From: Azophilus sp965220835
Lineage (GTDB): Bacteria; Pseudomonadota; Gammaproteobacteria; Pseudomonadales; Azotimanducaceae
NCBI GenBank assembly: GCA_965220835.1
Contig: OZ244842.1
Location: 3,596,001-3,660,000, forward strand
Direction of reading: 5' to 3'
DNA length: 64,000 nucleotides
In this document: positions 9,271 through 16,946 of the stretch, piece by piece
How the letters are laid out: the number at the start of each line of letters is the position of its first letter
Position numbering within the stretch: position 1 is the first letter of the stretch
Notes under the pieces: model-generated
What the model saw: only the letters and a program-made list of their open reading frames with translations
Told to the model about the DNA's origin: nothing
Database searches by the model: none
Made by a program: the position numbers and the translations under genes

Positions 9271-9345
9271 CAAGTCGTGTTTAGACAAGTCGTGTTTGGA
9301 CAAGTCGTGTTTAGACAAGTCGTGTTTAGACAAGTCGTGTTTATA
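9271..9345. repeat. 15-bp tandem repeat, 5 copies
   Basis: The unit caagtcgtgtttaga starts at 9271, 9286, 9301, 9316 and 9331 with only three base changes in all. It lies in the 429-bp gap between the SDR start and rpsJ. The flanking parts of the gap, 9182-9270 and 9346-9484, show no gene. A short open frame through the repeat exists only because the unit length is a multiple of three. Confidence 0.92.
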
Positions 9346-9484
9346 CGTAGTGTCCGCCTCGCCTTTACCGGTCGAGGCCGGCAATCCCGGCTGCCGAATG
9401 GCGCCGCCGTGCGCCATGCGAAGGCGGCCTTGAAGTCGAAGCGGTGGAACCGGAAGACAATCCCAAAATAACTCGAAAAATCGG

Positions 9485-9513
9485 TTGCGAGGCAGACTGT
9501 CGCTCTGTATAGT
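9485..9513 (+). promoter_or_regulatory. Probable sigma-70 promoter of rpsJ / S10 operon
   Basis: A ttgcga -35 box (9485-9490) and a tatagt -10 box (9508-9513) are separated by exactly 17 bases. Transcription would begin near 9520 and give a leader of about 90 bases before rpsJ. The match is by inspection only. Confidence 0.65.
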
Positions 9514-9552
9514 GCGCCGTCCCGATTTCGGGGGTTCTTTAACAGGAGAGGC

Positions 9553-9588
9553 GCCCTGCCCAGCTTTAGCGCGGGTGAGGGCTTTTTT
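9553..9588 (+). terminator. S10 leader attenuator hairpin
   Basis: gccctgccc (9553-9561) pairs with gggtgagggc (9573-9582) with one bulge, and six T residues follow at once (9583-9588). It lies 22 bases upstream of the rpsJ start and downstream of the promoter at 9485. This is where E. coli has the L4-controlled attenuator of the S10 operon. Whether L4 acts here is inference. Confidence 0.65.
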
Positions 9589-9610
9589 GCCGCGTTTTGG
9601 AGGTCGTTCG

Positions 9611-9922
9611 GTGCCCAACCAGCGCATCCGCATTCGCCTGAGAGCGTTTGACCACAAGTTGATCGACGTATCGACCCAAGAGATTGTCGATACGGCGAAG
9701 CGCACCGGGGCACAGGTCCGCGGGCCGATTCCCCTGCCCACGCGGAAGGAACGGTTCACCGTGCTGATATCGCCGCATGTCAACAAGGATGCCCGCGACC
9801 AATACGAAATCCGAACGCACAAGCGTCTCCTGGACATCATCGAACCCACCGAGAAGACCGTCGATGCGCTGATGAGGCTCGATTTGGCGGCCGGGGTTGA
9901 GGTGCAGATCAGTTTGAATTGA
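9611..9922 (+). CDS. rpsJ: 30S ribosomal protein S10
   Basis: S10 of the 30S head, also NusE in antitermination complexes. The 103-residue product has QRIRIRLRAFDHKLID, GAQVRGPIPLPT and DPTxKTVDALMRLDLxxGV-type C-terminus, nearly colinear with E. coli. The GTG start at 9611 is set by ggaggt at 9599-9604 and by family length; the open frame upstream is leader. It is the first gene of the cluster, but a strong terminator follows directly, and rplC is 259 bp away. Confidence 0.97.
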   Translation: MPNQRIRIRLRAFDHKLIDVSTQEIVDTAKRTGAQVRGPIPLPTRKERFTVLISPHVNKDARDQYEIRTHKRLLDIIEPTEKTVDALMRLDLAAGVEVQISLN

Positions 9923-9923
9923 C

Positions 9924-9957
9924 AAAACGCCGCGCCACCAATGGCCGGCGTTTTTTT
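9924..9957 (+). terminator. Intrinsic terminator directly after rpsJ
   Basis: aaaacgccg (9924-9932) pairs with cggcgtttt (9946-9954), extended by gcca/tggc around a 4-base loop with one bulge, and the 3' side runs into seven T residues (9951-9957). It begins two bases after the rpsJ stop. Such a structure inside the S10 operon is unusual. The remaining 224 bp before rplC hold no clear gene or strong promoter, only a weak TATAGG near 10046. Confidence 0.8.
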
Positions 9958-10181
9958 GCGCGCCGGGGTTTAACCCCTTAAGTGCGCGATGCCCCGGGCG
10001 GGGCATGAAGCGCCGCTGCTGGCGCGTTCAGCGCTCATACGGGCGTATAGGGCCCCGATAGGAGGGCTGGCGAAACAGTGCGCCTTCCGCTCAACACAGC
10101 AAAAGGAGCGGCGGGCGTTCTTTGGGCTTTACGGGTGCCACCCCACCAAGCATGGGGGTGGGCCGGAACTAGGAACGAAGC

Positions 10182-10826
10182 ATGGCCATTGGCTTGATCG
10201 GCAAGAAGCGCGGCATGACTCGGGTGTTCACCGACGAGGGCGCGTCCGTGCCCGTCACGGTCATCGAAGTCGAACCCAACCGAGTCATCCAAGTCAAAAC
10301 GCCGGAATCCGACGGCTACGCCGCCATTCAGGTCACCGCGGGCGCCGGTCGGCGCAATCGCGTCACCCGCCCCATGGCTGGCCACTTTGCCAAGGCCGGT
10401 GCCGGGCTCGGCCGGGGGCTTTGGGAGTTTCGCGTGGACCGCATTGACGATGCCTTGGTTCCCGGTGCCGAATTCGGCGTTGAGCTGTTCGAAGCCGGGC
10501 AACGGGTGGACGTGCGCGGCACCTCCAAGGGCAAGGGCTTTGCCGGCACCATCAAGCGGTGGAACTTCCGTGGCCAGGACGCCAGCCACGGCAACTCCAT
10601 CTCGCACCGGGCGCCCGGCTCCATCGGCCAGTGCCAAACGCCGGGACGGGTGTTCAAGGGCAAGAAAATGGCTGGGCAACTGGGCAACACGCCCATGACC
10701 ACCCAAAACCTCGAAGTTGTGCGGGTGGACAAGGAACGCAATCTCTTGCTCGTCAAGGGCTCGGTGCCGGGGCCTGCGGGGGGCGATGTGCAGATTCGCC
10801 CGGCCGTGAAGGGGGCTGCGGCATGA
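10182..10826 (+). CDS. rplC: 50S ribosomal protein L3
   Basis: Early-assembling 23S rRNA binder near the peptidyl transferase centre. The 214-residue product begins MAIGLIGKKRGMTRVF and carries the central extension with KGKGFAGTIKRWNF and the RAPGSIGQC stretch, which holds the glutamine that PrmB methylates in relatives. Its stop overlaps the rplD start (ATGA). The 259-bp spacer upstream, after a terminator, is unusually long for rpsJ-rplC. Confidence 0.97.
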   Translation: MAIGLIGKKRGMTRVFTDEGASVPVTVIEVEPNRVIQVKTPESDGYAAIQVTAGAGRRNRVTRPMAGHFAKAGAGLGRGLWEFRVDRIDDALVPGAEFGVELFEAGQRVDVRGTSKGKGFAGTIKRWNFRGQDASHGNSISHRAPGSIGQCQTPGRVFKGKKMAGQLGNTPMTTQNLEVVRVDKERNLLLVKGSVPGPAGGDVQIRPAVKGAAA

Positions 10827-11434
10827 AGCTCGCGTTGCAAGCCGGCGGCAGCGTGGAGCTGTCCGAAGCGACCTTTGGCCGAGAATTCAACGAGGCCTTG
10901 GTGCACCAAGTGGTCAATGCCTACCAAGCGGCAGGCCGGCAGGGCTCCCGAGCCCACAAGTCCCGCTCGGAACGGCGCGGCGGTGGCCGCAAGCCTTGGC
11001 GGCAGAAGGGCACAGGGCGAGCCCGGGCGGGCAGCATTCGCAGCCCCATCTGGCGCGGCGGCGGCGTCACCTTTGCGGCCAAGCCGCAGGATCACTCGCA
11101 GAAAGTCAACCGCAAGATGTATCAGGGCGCCGTGCGCTGCATTGTGTCCGAGCTGATTCGCCAAAACCGCCTCATCGCCCTCGACGCCTTCTCCATTGAC
11201 GCCCCCAAGACCCGCACCCTCCTCGACAAACTCGCCTCCCTCGACCCAAAGCCCGATGGCAGGCTGCTCATCGTCGCTGACGGTCTGGACCGCAACTTGG
11301 AACTCGCCGCCCGCAACCTGCACGACGTTGCCGTTCGCGACGTCGCCGCCATCGATCCGTTGAGCTTGGTGAGCTTCGATCACGTGCTCATGACCGTTGG
11401 CGCGCTGAAGAAGCTTGAGGAGGCGCTGGCGTGA
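10823..11434 (+). CDS. rplD: 50S ribosomal protein L4
   Basis: Large-subunit protein whose loop lines the exit tunnel; in E. coli it also represses the S10 operon. The 203-residue product has the tunnel-loop region RGGGRKPWRQKGTGRARAGS and the family's IRSPIWRGGGVTFAAKPQ. ATG 10823 overlaps the rplC stop; the open frame upstream is rplC in another phase. The E. coli-type leader hairpin before rpsJ makes L4 autoregulation plausible here but unproven. Confidence 0.97.
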   Translation: MKLALQAGGSVELSEATFGREFNEALVHQVVNAYQAAGRQGSRAHKSRSERRGGGRKPWRQKGTGRARAGSIRSPIWRGGGVTFAAKPQDHSQKVNRKMYQGAVRCIVSELIRQNRLIALDAFSIDAPKTRTLLDKLASLDPKPDGRLLIVADGLDRNLELAARNLHDVAVRDVAAIDPLSLVSFDHVLMTVGALKKLEEALA

Positions 11435-11727
11435 ACCAGGAACGCATCTACATCGTACTCGACGAACCGCACATATCGGAAAAAGTCACCAATCTCGGTG
11501 ATTCGAGCAACCAATACGCCTTCAAGGTGGCCAAGGACGCCACCAAGGCGGAAGTCAAGGAAGCTGTGGAGCAGCTGTTCGGCGTGGAGGTGGTCAACGT
11601 GACCACGCTTAACGTGCGCGGCAAGGTGAAGCGCAACCGCTACGGCACCGTCCGCAAGAAGAACTGGAAAAAGGCCTACGTTCGCGTCGCTGCTGGCCAG
11701 GAACTCGACACGATGGTAACGGAGTAG
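11431..11727 (+). CDS. rplW: 50S ribosomal protein L23
   Basis: Sits at the tunnel exit and docks trigger factor and SRP. The 98-residue product has the beta-hairpin region KVKRNRYGTVRKKNWKKAYV and VANDAT-like DATKAEVKEAVEQLF. Start is GTG overlapping the rplD stop (gtga). rplB follows after 4 bp. Confidence 0.96.
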   Translation: MNQERIYIVLDEPHISEKVTNLGDSSNQYAFKVAKDATKAEVKEAVEQLFGVEVVNVTTLNVRGKVKRNRYGTVRKKNWKKAYVRVAAGQELDTMVTE

Positions 11728-11731
11728 GGCC

Positions 11732-12559
11732 GTGGCAGTCGTCAAGGCAAAACCAACGTCCCCGGGCCGGCGCTTCGTCGTCACGGTGGTCAACCCGGAT
11801 CTGCACAAGGGCGCGCCGCACAAGCCCTTGCTCAAGGGGCTGAGCAAGTCCGGTGGGCGCAACAACCACGGCCGCATCACCACTCGGCACCGGGGCGGCG
11901 GGCACAAGCGCCACTATCGAATCATTGACTTCAAGCGCAACAAGGATGGCGTGCCCGCCCGCGTGGAGCGTCTTGAGTACGACCCCAACCGCACCGCCAA
12001 CCTGGCGCTGCTCAAGTATGCGGACGGCGAACGACGCTACATCATCGCGCCCAAGGGGCTGCGGGCCAACGATCCGGTCATGAGCGGCGCCAGCGCCCCC
12101 ATTCGCCCCGGCAACGCCATGGCCCTGCGCAACATTCCGGTGGGCAGCGTGGTGCACTGCATTGAACTCAAGCCCGGCAAGGGCGCGCAACTCGCCCGCA
12201 GCGCCGGCACCTCCGCCCAGCTCGTCGCCCGGGAAGGCAGCTACGCCACCCTGCGCCTGCGCTCCGGGGAGATGCGGCGGGTGCTGGCGGAGTGCCGCGC
12301 CACGGTCGGCGAAGTGGGCAACAGCGAACACAACCTGCGGTCCCTCGGCAAGGCCGGTGCCAAGCGCTGGCGCGGGGTTCGGCCCACCGTGCGGGGCGTG
12401 GCCATGAACCCGGTGGATCATCCCCACGGCGGCGGCGAGGGCAAGTCCTCGGGTGGCCGGCATCCGGTCTCGCCTTGGGGCGTGCCCACCAAGGGCCACA
12501 AAACGCGCAGCAACAAGCGCACTGACGGGCTAATCGTGCGCCGCAGGACGAGGAGGTAA
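11732..12559 (+). CDS. rplB: 50S ribosomal protein L2
   Basis: Needed for subunit joining and peptidyl transfer. The 275-residue product starts at a GTG and has KSGGRNNHGRITTRHRGGGH, the YIIAPKGL turn, RPTVRGVAMNPVDHPHGGGEG (read with its conserved His) and SPWGVPTKGHKTR. The length is typical. It is 4 bp from both neighbours. Confidence 0.97.
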   Translation: MAVVKAKPTSPGRRFVVTVVNPDLHKGAPHKPLLKGLSKSGGRNNHGRITTRHRGGGHKRHYRIIDFKRNKDGVPARVERLEYDPNRTANLALLKYADGERRYIIAPKGLRANDPVMSGASAPIRPGNAMALRNIPVGSVVHCIELKPGKGAQLARSAGTSAQLVAREGSYATLRLRSGEMRRVLAECRATVGEVGNSEHNLRSLGKAGAKRWRGVRPTVRGVAMNPVDHPHGGGEGKSSGGRHPVSPWGVPTKGHKTRSNKRTDGLIVRRRTRR

Positions 12560-12563
12560 GGCG

Positions 12564-12839
12564 ATGCCGAGATCGGTGCGAAAAGGGCCCTTTGTCGATC
12601 TTCATCTTATGAAGAAGGTGGATCAGGCCGTGCAGAGCGGCAGCAAGCGGCCCATCAAGACGTGGTCGCGCCGCTCCATGATTCTGCCGGACATGGTGGG
12701 GTTGACCATCGCCGTGCACAACGGGCGCCAGCACGTGCCGATCTTCGTCAGCGAAGAGATGGTCGGCCACAAGCTTGGTGAATTCGCGCCAACGCGAACC
12801 TACCGGGGCCATGCCGCGGATCGCAAGGCGCGCCGGTAG
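12564..12839 (+). CDS. rpsS: 30S ribosomal protein S19
   Basis: Head protein near the A site. 91 residues, starting MPRSVRKGPFVDLHLMKK and ending in KLGEFAPTRTYRGHAADRKA, both diagnostic. The next gene is 169 bp away, a wide spacer for rpsS-rplV in which no reading frame or terminator stands out. Confidence 0.97.
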   Translation: MPRSVRKGPFVDLHLMKKVDQAVQSGSKRPIKTWSRRSMILPDMVGLTIAVHNGRQHVPIFVSEEMVGHKLGEFAPTRTYRGHAADRKARR

Positions 12840-13008
12840 CGGCTGGCCGAGAGCAGGAAATCATGCAACCCGCACCCAAGCACAGCCCGCAAGGCGGTCA
12901 GGAAACTAACCGCTTCGCTCGCCGCAGTGCGGTGCGCAGAGCATGCCTTGGCGGCAGCCAGCCAGCCGCTGGGCCGGCGCCACTGGGTCTGGGCAAGGAC
13001 GAGCGCTC

Positions 13009-13341
13009 ATGATGGTTTCCGCCACTGCCAGACGGCTTGCCATATCGCCGCAGAAGGCGCGCTTGATCGCGGACCAAGTGCGCGGGCGGCCCTTGGACCA
13101 GGCTCTCGGCTTCCTGAGCTTCAGCCCGGCCAAGGCGGCCGTGTTGGTGCGCAAGCTGGTGGAGTCGGCCATCGCCAACGCGGAAAACAACGAGGGCGCT
13201 GACGTGGACGAACTTTGGGTGGCCGAGATTCAAGTCAACGAAGGCACCACCTTGAAGCGCATCAAGCCCCGCGCCAAGGGCCGCGCGGACCGCATATTCA
13301 AGCGCACCAGCCACATTACCGTGACCCTGTCGGACGAGTAG
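13009..13341 (+). CDS. rplV: 50S ribosomal protein L22
   Basis: Its beta-hairpin lines the exit tunnel, the site of macrolide-resistance mutations. ATG 13009 gives 110 residues, the E. coli length, beginning MMVSATARRLAISPQKARL; the open frame upstream to 12943 has no family similarity. The C-terminal hairpin is KRIKPRAKGRADRIFKRTSH. A second ATG three bases on is equally possible. rpsC follows after 4 bp. Confidence 0.95.
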   Translation: MMVSATARRLAISPQKARLIADQVRGRPLDQALGFLSFSPAKAAVLVRKLVESAIANAENNEGADVDELWVAEIQVNEGTTLKRIKPRAKGRADRIFKRTSHITVTLSDE

Positions 13342-13345
13342 CAAG

Positions 13346-14005
13346 ATGGGCCAAAAAGTACACCCCACCGGAATTCGCCTTGGTGTGGTCAAGTCGCACA
13401 AGTCGATCTGGTATGCGGACAAGCAGCAGTATTCCGAGTATCTGCTCAAGGATCTGGAGGTGCGTGAGTACCTGCGCAAGCGCTTGGCTCAGGCGTCGGT
13501 CAGCGGCATCGAGATCAAGCGTTCGGCGCAGACCGCGCGCATCACCATCCGCACCGCTCGCCCCGGCATCGTCATTGGCAAGAAGGGCGAAGACGTTGAA
13601 CGCCTGCGGGTGGACCTCACCAAGCTGATGGGGCTGCAGTCGGTGCATGTCATCATCGAGGAGATTCGCAAGCCCGAGATCGACGCATTGCTGGTGGCCC
13701 AGAACGTGGCGCAGCAGTTGGAACGGCGGGTGCAGTTTCGGCGCGCCATGCGCCGGGTCATCCAGAACGCCATGCGCTTGGGCGCTGAGGGCATCAAGGT
13801 GCGCGTGGCCGGCCGCTTGGGCGGCGCTGAGATCGCCCGCTCGGAGGTGTATCACGAAGGGCGGGTGCCGCTGCACACCCTGCGCGCCGACATCGACTAC
13901 GCCACTTGGGAGGCGCGGACCACCTACGGCGTGCTCGGCATCAAGGTCTGGGTGTTCAAGGGTGAAATCCTGGGCCCGGAAGAAGTGGAGGCGGCCGCCG
14001 GCTAG
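13346..14005 (+). CDS. rpsC: 30S ribosomal protein S3
   Basis: Part of the mRNA entry tunnel. 219 residues with the N-terminal MGQKVHPTGIRLGVV, the KH domain loop VIGKKGEDVERLR near residues 75-87, and the S3 C-terminal domain with GAEGIKVRVAGRLGGAEIAR and LRADIDYA. The 86-bp spacer after it has no clear hairpin. Confidence 0.97.
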   Translation: MGQKVHPTGIRLGVVKSHKSIWYADKQQYSEYLLKDLEVREYLRKRLAQASVSGIEIKRSAQTARITIRTARPGIVIGKKGEDVERLRVDLTKLMGLQSVHVIIEEIRKPEIDALLVAQNVAQQLERRVQFRRAMRRVIQNAMRLGAEGIKVRVAGRLGGAEIARSEVYHEGRVPLHTLRADIDYATWEARTTYGVLGIKVWVFKGEILGPEEVEAAAG

Positions 14006-14091
14006 AGGCTAGAGATTGAGAAATGCGGCCCCAAACGGCAGGAAGCACGGGTCGGCAGGGCGAACGGATGGCCAAACAGAGTTGAACAGCG

Positions 14092-14508
14092 ATGCTACAA
14101 CCGAAACGAACCAAATTCAGAAAGCAGCACAAAGGCCGCAACCGCGGCTTGTCGCACCGCGGCAGCGCCGTGAGCTTCGGCGAATTCGGCCTTAAGGCGA
14201 CCAGCCGAGGGCGGCTGACCGCACGCCAAATCGAAGCCGCGCGGCGGGCCATGACGCGCCACGTGCGTCGAGGTGCCAAGATCTGGATTCGTGCCTTTCC
14301 GGACAAGCCGATTACCAAGAAGCCGCTTGAGGTACGCCAAGGCAAGGGTAAGGGCAGCGTCGAATACTGGGTTGCCCAAGTGCAACCGGGGCGCATTCTT
14401 TATGAGATTGAAGGCGTGCCGGAGGAGGTGGCGCGGCGGGCCTTCGAGTTGGCCAGCGCCAAGTTGCCGTTCTCCACGGCCTTCGCAAAACGGAGCATGG
14501 CCGCCTAG
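14092..14508 (+). CDS. rplP: 50S ribosomal protein L16
   Basis: Helps place the aminoacyl-tRNA. 138 residues, starting MLQPKRTKFRKQHKGRNRG, with GRLTARQIEAARRAMTRH, RGAKIWIRAFPDKPITKKP and GKGKGSVEYWVAQVQPGR. The usual length is 136-137. The following 44-bp spacer leads to rpmC. Confidence 0.97.
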   Translation: MLQPKRTKFRKQHKGRNRGLSHRGSAVSFGEFGLKATSRGRLTARQIEAARRAMTRHVRRGAKIWIRAFPDKPITKKPLEVRQGKGKGSVEYWVAQVQPGRILYEIEGVPEEVARRAFELASAKLPFSTAFAKRSMAA

Positions 14509-14552
14509 CGCGGCCTTGAAGCGGGCACTAGGAATCAAGGTCGTCTCAGGCA

Positions 14553-14771
14553 ATGAACGCAACGGACTTAAGGGAAATGGCTGCCGATGAGCTGAAAGGC
14601 GAACTGCTGCGCCTGCGCAAGGAGCACTTCAACCTGCGCATGCAGCGGGCCAGCGGCCAGTTGGGCCAAACCCACTTGATGCAGGAGACCCGGCGCGACA
14701 TCGCGCGGGTGAAGACCATCATGCGGGAACAGCTGCATGGGGAGAACCAGCATGACGAAACCGAATCATGA
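14553..14771 (+). CDS. rpmC: 50S ribosomal protein L29
   Basis: Two-helix protein near the tunnel exit. The family motif MQRASGQLGQTHLMQETRRD is present. At 72 residues it is about nine longer than E. coli L29 because of a polar C-terminal tail (QLHGENQHDETES). The stop overlaps the rpsQ start (ATGA), so translation is likely coupled. Confidence 0.95.
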   Translation: MNATDLREMAADELKGELLRLRKEHFNLRMQRASGQLGQTHLMQETRRDIARVKTIMREQLHGENQHDETES

Positions 14772-15037
14772 CTAAGCCGAATAAGGTAGGCCGGCGCACG
14801 CTTTCCGGCGTTGTCACCAGCGACCGCATGGACAAGACCGTTACGGTGTTGGTGGAACGCAAGGTTCAGCATCCGGTGTACAGCAAGATCATTCGTCGCT
14901 CCACCCGACTGCATGCCCACGACGAGCGCAACGAGGGCCGCCTGGGCGACACCGTCACCGTCGAGGAGTGCCGTCCCATTTCCAAGACCAAGTCTTGGCG
15001 GCTGAAGTCCGTCGATCAGCGCGCGGCAGTGGCATAA
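14768..15037 (+). CDS. rpsQ: 30S ribosomal protein S17
   Basis: Primary 16S rRNA binder with an OB fold. 89 residues, with GVVTSDRMDKTVTVLVERKV, HPVYSKIIRRSTRLHAHDE and the C-terminal EECRPISKTKSWRL. The last five codons, gcg gca gtg gca taa, are the first unit of a 15-bp tandem array that continues in frame after the stop, so the 3' end seems to have been remodelled by repeat expansion. Confidence 0.96.
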   Translation: MTKPNKVGRRTLSGVVTSDRMDKTVTVLVERKVQHPVYSKIIRRSTRLHAHDERNEGRLGDTVTVEECRPISKTKSWRLKSVDQRAAVA

Positions 15038-15181
15038 GCGGCAGTGACAAAAGCGGCAGTGGCATAAGCGGCAGTGACAAAAGCGGCAGTGGCATAAGCG
15101 GCAGTGGCATAAGCAGCAGTGACAAAAGCAGCATTGGAAAAAGCGGCAGTGGCAAGAGCGTCAGCGGAAAGAAGGGCATAG
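15023..15181 (+). repeat. 15-bp in-frame tandem array seeded by the rpsQ 3' end
   Basis: Ten full units start every 15 bases from 15023 and a short remnant ends in tag at 15179-15181. Units at 15023, 15053, 15083 and 15098 read AAVA-stop (taa); the others read AAVTK, AALEK, AAVAR or ASAER in the rpsQ frame. The array fills the rpsQ-rplN gap and ends 7 bp before rplN. It looks like an Ala/Lys-rich tail of S17 interrupted by stop codons that were copied with the unit, or a stop-containing unit that expanded. Confidence 0.9.
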
Positions 15182-15187
15182 ACACGC

Positions 15188-15556
15188 ATGATTCAAGCCC
15201 AAACCATGTTGGCCATTGCCGACAACAGCGGCGCACGCCGGGTGCAGTGCATCAAGGTGCTTGGTGGCTCCCATCGCCGCTACGCGGGCATTGGTGACAT
15301 CATCAAGGTGGCGGTCAAGGAGGCCATCCCCCGGGGCCGGGTGCGCAAGGGGCAGGTCATGAATGCGGTGGTGGTGCGCACGCGCAAGGGCGTTCGGCGG
15401 CCGGACGGCTCGCTGATCCGCTTCGATGAGAACGCCGCGGTGCTGCTCAATCAACAAAATCAGCCAGTGGGAACGCGCATCTTCGGCCCGGTCACCCGGG
15501 AACTGCGCACCGAGCATTTCATGCGCATCGTCTCGCTGGCCCCTGAGGTGCTGTAG
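15188..15556 (+). CDS. rplN: 50S ribosomal protein L14
   Basis: Forms intersubunit bridges. 122 residues, the typical length, with MIQAQTMLAIADNSGARR, CIKVLGG, DIIKVAVKEAIPRGRVRKG and GTRIFGPVTRELR. In E. coli this is the first gene of the spc operon; no clear promoter was found upstream, where the 15-bp array replaces the usual leader. Confidence 0.97.
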   Translation: MIQAQTMLAIADNSGARRVQCIKVLGGSHRRYAGIGDIIKVAVKEAIPRGRVRKGQVMNAVVVRTRKGVRRPDGSLIRFDENAAVLLNQQNQPVGTRIFGPVTRELRTEHFMRIVSLAPEVL

Positions 15557-15617
15557 GCGCGGCGCTGGCGGAACGACAGGGCCGATAGACCGATAGACCG
15601 ATAAAACCGACGGATAG

Positions 15618-15944
15618 ATGAACAAGATCAGAAAAGAGGACGAAGTCATCGTCATTGCCGGGCGCGACCGCGGTCGGCGCGGCGAGGTGCTCGAAGTGCG
15701 CCGCGATGGCCGTCTTATCGTGTCCGGCGTCAATCTGCTGAAAAAGCACCAACGTGGCGACCCAAATCGTGGCCAGCAAGGCGGCATCGTCGAGCGCGAA
15801 GGCCCCATCGATGCCTCCAACGTCGCCATCTGGAATGACGCCGAGCAACGCGCCGACCGGGTGGGCTTTCGGGTCGAGAACGACGGCGAGAACCCGCAAA
15901 AGGTCCGCTACTTCAAGTCAACGGGCGAAGCATTGGATAGCTAG
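15618..15944 (+). CDS. rplX: 50S ribosomal protein L24
   Basis: Assembly initiator protein. 108 residues with the KOW motif DEVIVIAGRDRGRRGEVLEV, then NLLKKHQRGDPNRGQQGGIV. The 61-bp gap from rplN contains a short 8-bp tandem (ccgataga, about three copies). The rplE GTG begins one base after the stop region. Confidence 0.95.
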   Translation: MNKIRKEDEVIVIAGRDRGRRGEVLEVRRDGRLIVSGVNLLKKHQRGDPNRGQQGGIVEREGPIDASNVAIWNDAEQRADRVGFRVENDGENPQKVRYFKSTGEALDS

Positions 15945-15945
15945 A

Positions 15946-16500
15946 GTGAGTGGTTTTCTGGAAGATTACCGGGATCGGATCCGCCCTGCCCTCAAGGAGG
16001 AGCTGGGGCTGGCCAGCATTATGCAGGTGCCGCAGCTAGAGAAGGTGACCCTGAACATGGGGGTCGGCGAGGCGGTGGGCGACCGCAAGATCATGGAGGC
16101 GGCCGTGGCCGACTTGACGGCCATATCCGGCCAAAAGCCCATCGTCACCAAGGCGCGCAAGTCCGAGGCGGGCTTCAAGATCCGGGAAGGCTACCCGGTC
16201 GGTTGCAAGGTGACGCTTCGCCGCAGGCGCATGTACGAGTTTCTGGAACGGCTGGTTGGGGTGGCGATTCCGCGCATTCGCGATTTTCGCGGGTTGAACC
16301 CCAAGTCATTTGACGGGCGGGGCAACTTTTCCATGGGCATCGTCGAGCAAATCGTGTTTGCTGAAATCGACTACGACAAGATCGACAAGATTCGCGGTCT
16401 CGACATCACGGTGACCACCACCGCACCCACCGATGCGCAGGCCCTGGCCCTGCTGCGGCAATTTAGTTTCCCGTTTAGGCAACCAGCGGCCCAAGGCTAG
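15946..16500 (+). CDS. rplE: 50S ribosomal protein L5
   Basis: 5S rRNA binder. From the GTG at 15946 the product is 184 residues, close to E. coli (179), starting MSGFLEDYRDRIRPALKEEL. Motifs: MQVPQLEKVTLNMGVGEA, KPIVTKARKSEAGFKIREGY, RIRDFRGLNPKSFDGRGN and EIDYDKIDKIRGLDI. The frame is open further upstream but overlaps rplX. The next gene is 131 bp downstream with nothing recognisable between. Confidence 0.95.
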   Translation: MSGFLEDYRDRIRPALKEELGLASIMQVPQLEKVTLNMGVGEAVGDRKIMEAAVADLTAISGQKPIVTKARKSEAGFKIREGYPVGCKVTLRRRRMYEFLERLVGVAIPRIRDFRGLNPKSFDGRGNFSMGIVEQIVFAEIDYDKIDKIRGLDITVTTTAPTDAQALALLRQFSFPFRQPAAQG

Positions 16501-16631
16501 GCGGCACTTTTGTGAAACAACTGAATCCAGCATCCCAGCGAATTGGATGTTCCATGAGTATCAGCGGCTTGGCGCACTGCGGCAAGCTGAAGGCCCCCAT
16601 CAACTAAGCACCAGCACAGCGGATCAAGACC

Positions 16632-16937
16632 ATGGCAAAGGCATCGATGATTGAGCGGGAGAAGAAGCGCGCCAAGGTGGCCGCCCGCTACCAAGCCAAG
16701 CGCGCCGAGCTCAAGGCCATCATCAACAATCGGAACCTATCCGATGACGAGCATTGGGAGGCGCAGCTCAAGCTGCAGAAGCTGCCACGCAACGCTTCGC
16801 CCGTGCGCCGGCAGCGCCGTTGCGGCCTGACCGGTCGGCCCCATGGCGTGTATCGAAAGTTTGGCCTCGGCCGCAACAAGCTGCGCGAGGCGGCAATGCG
16901 CGGAGATGTGCCGGGCTTGGTCAAGGCGAGTTGGTAG
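16632..16937 (+). CDS. rpsN: 30S ribosomal protein S14 (long, zinc-free form)
   Basis: Head protein. 101 residues, matching the long S14 class: MAKASMIEREKKRAKVAARY, KLQKLPRNASPVRRQRRC and GRPHGVYRKFGLGRNKLRE. It lacks the paired CxxC zinc knuckles of the short form. rpsH starts 9 bp after the stop. Confidence 0.97.
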   Translation: MAKASMIEREKKRAKVAARYQAKRAELKAIINNRNLSDDEHWEAQLKLQKLPRNASPVRRQRRCGLTGRPHGVYRKFGLGRNKLREAAMRGDVPGLVKASW

Positions 16938-16946
16938 GAGCAGTCC

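Noticed and set aside
9253..9471. Short frame with QVVFR repeats upstream of rpsJ
   Set aside because: Exists only because of the 15-bp direct repeats; no ribosome site or family.
15023..15181. Reassignment of TAA to a sense codon to explain the rpsQ array
   Set aside because: TAA ends other intact genes in the window (for example rplR and yqiB) and RF1 is encoded normally.
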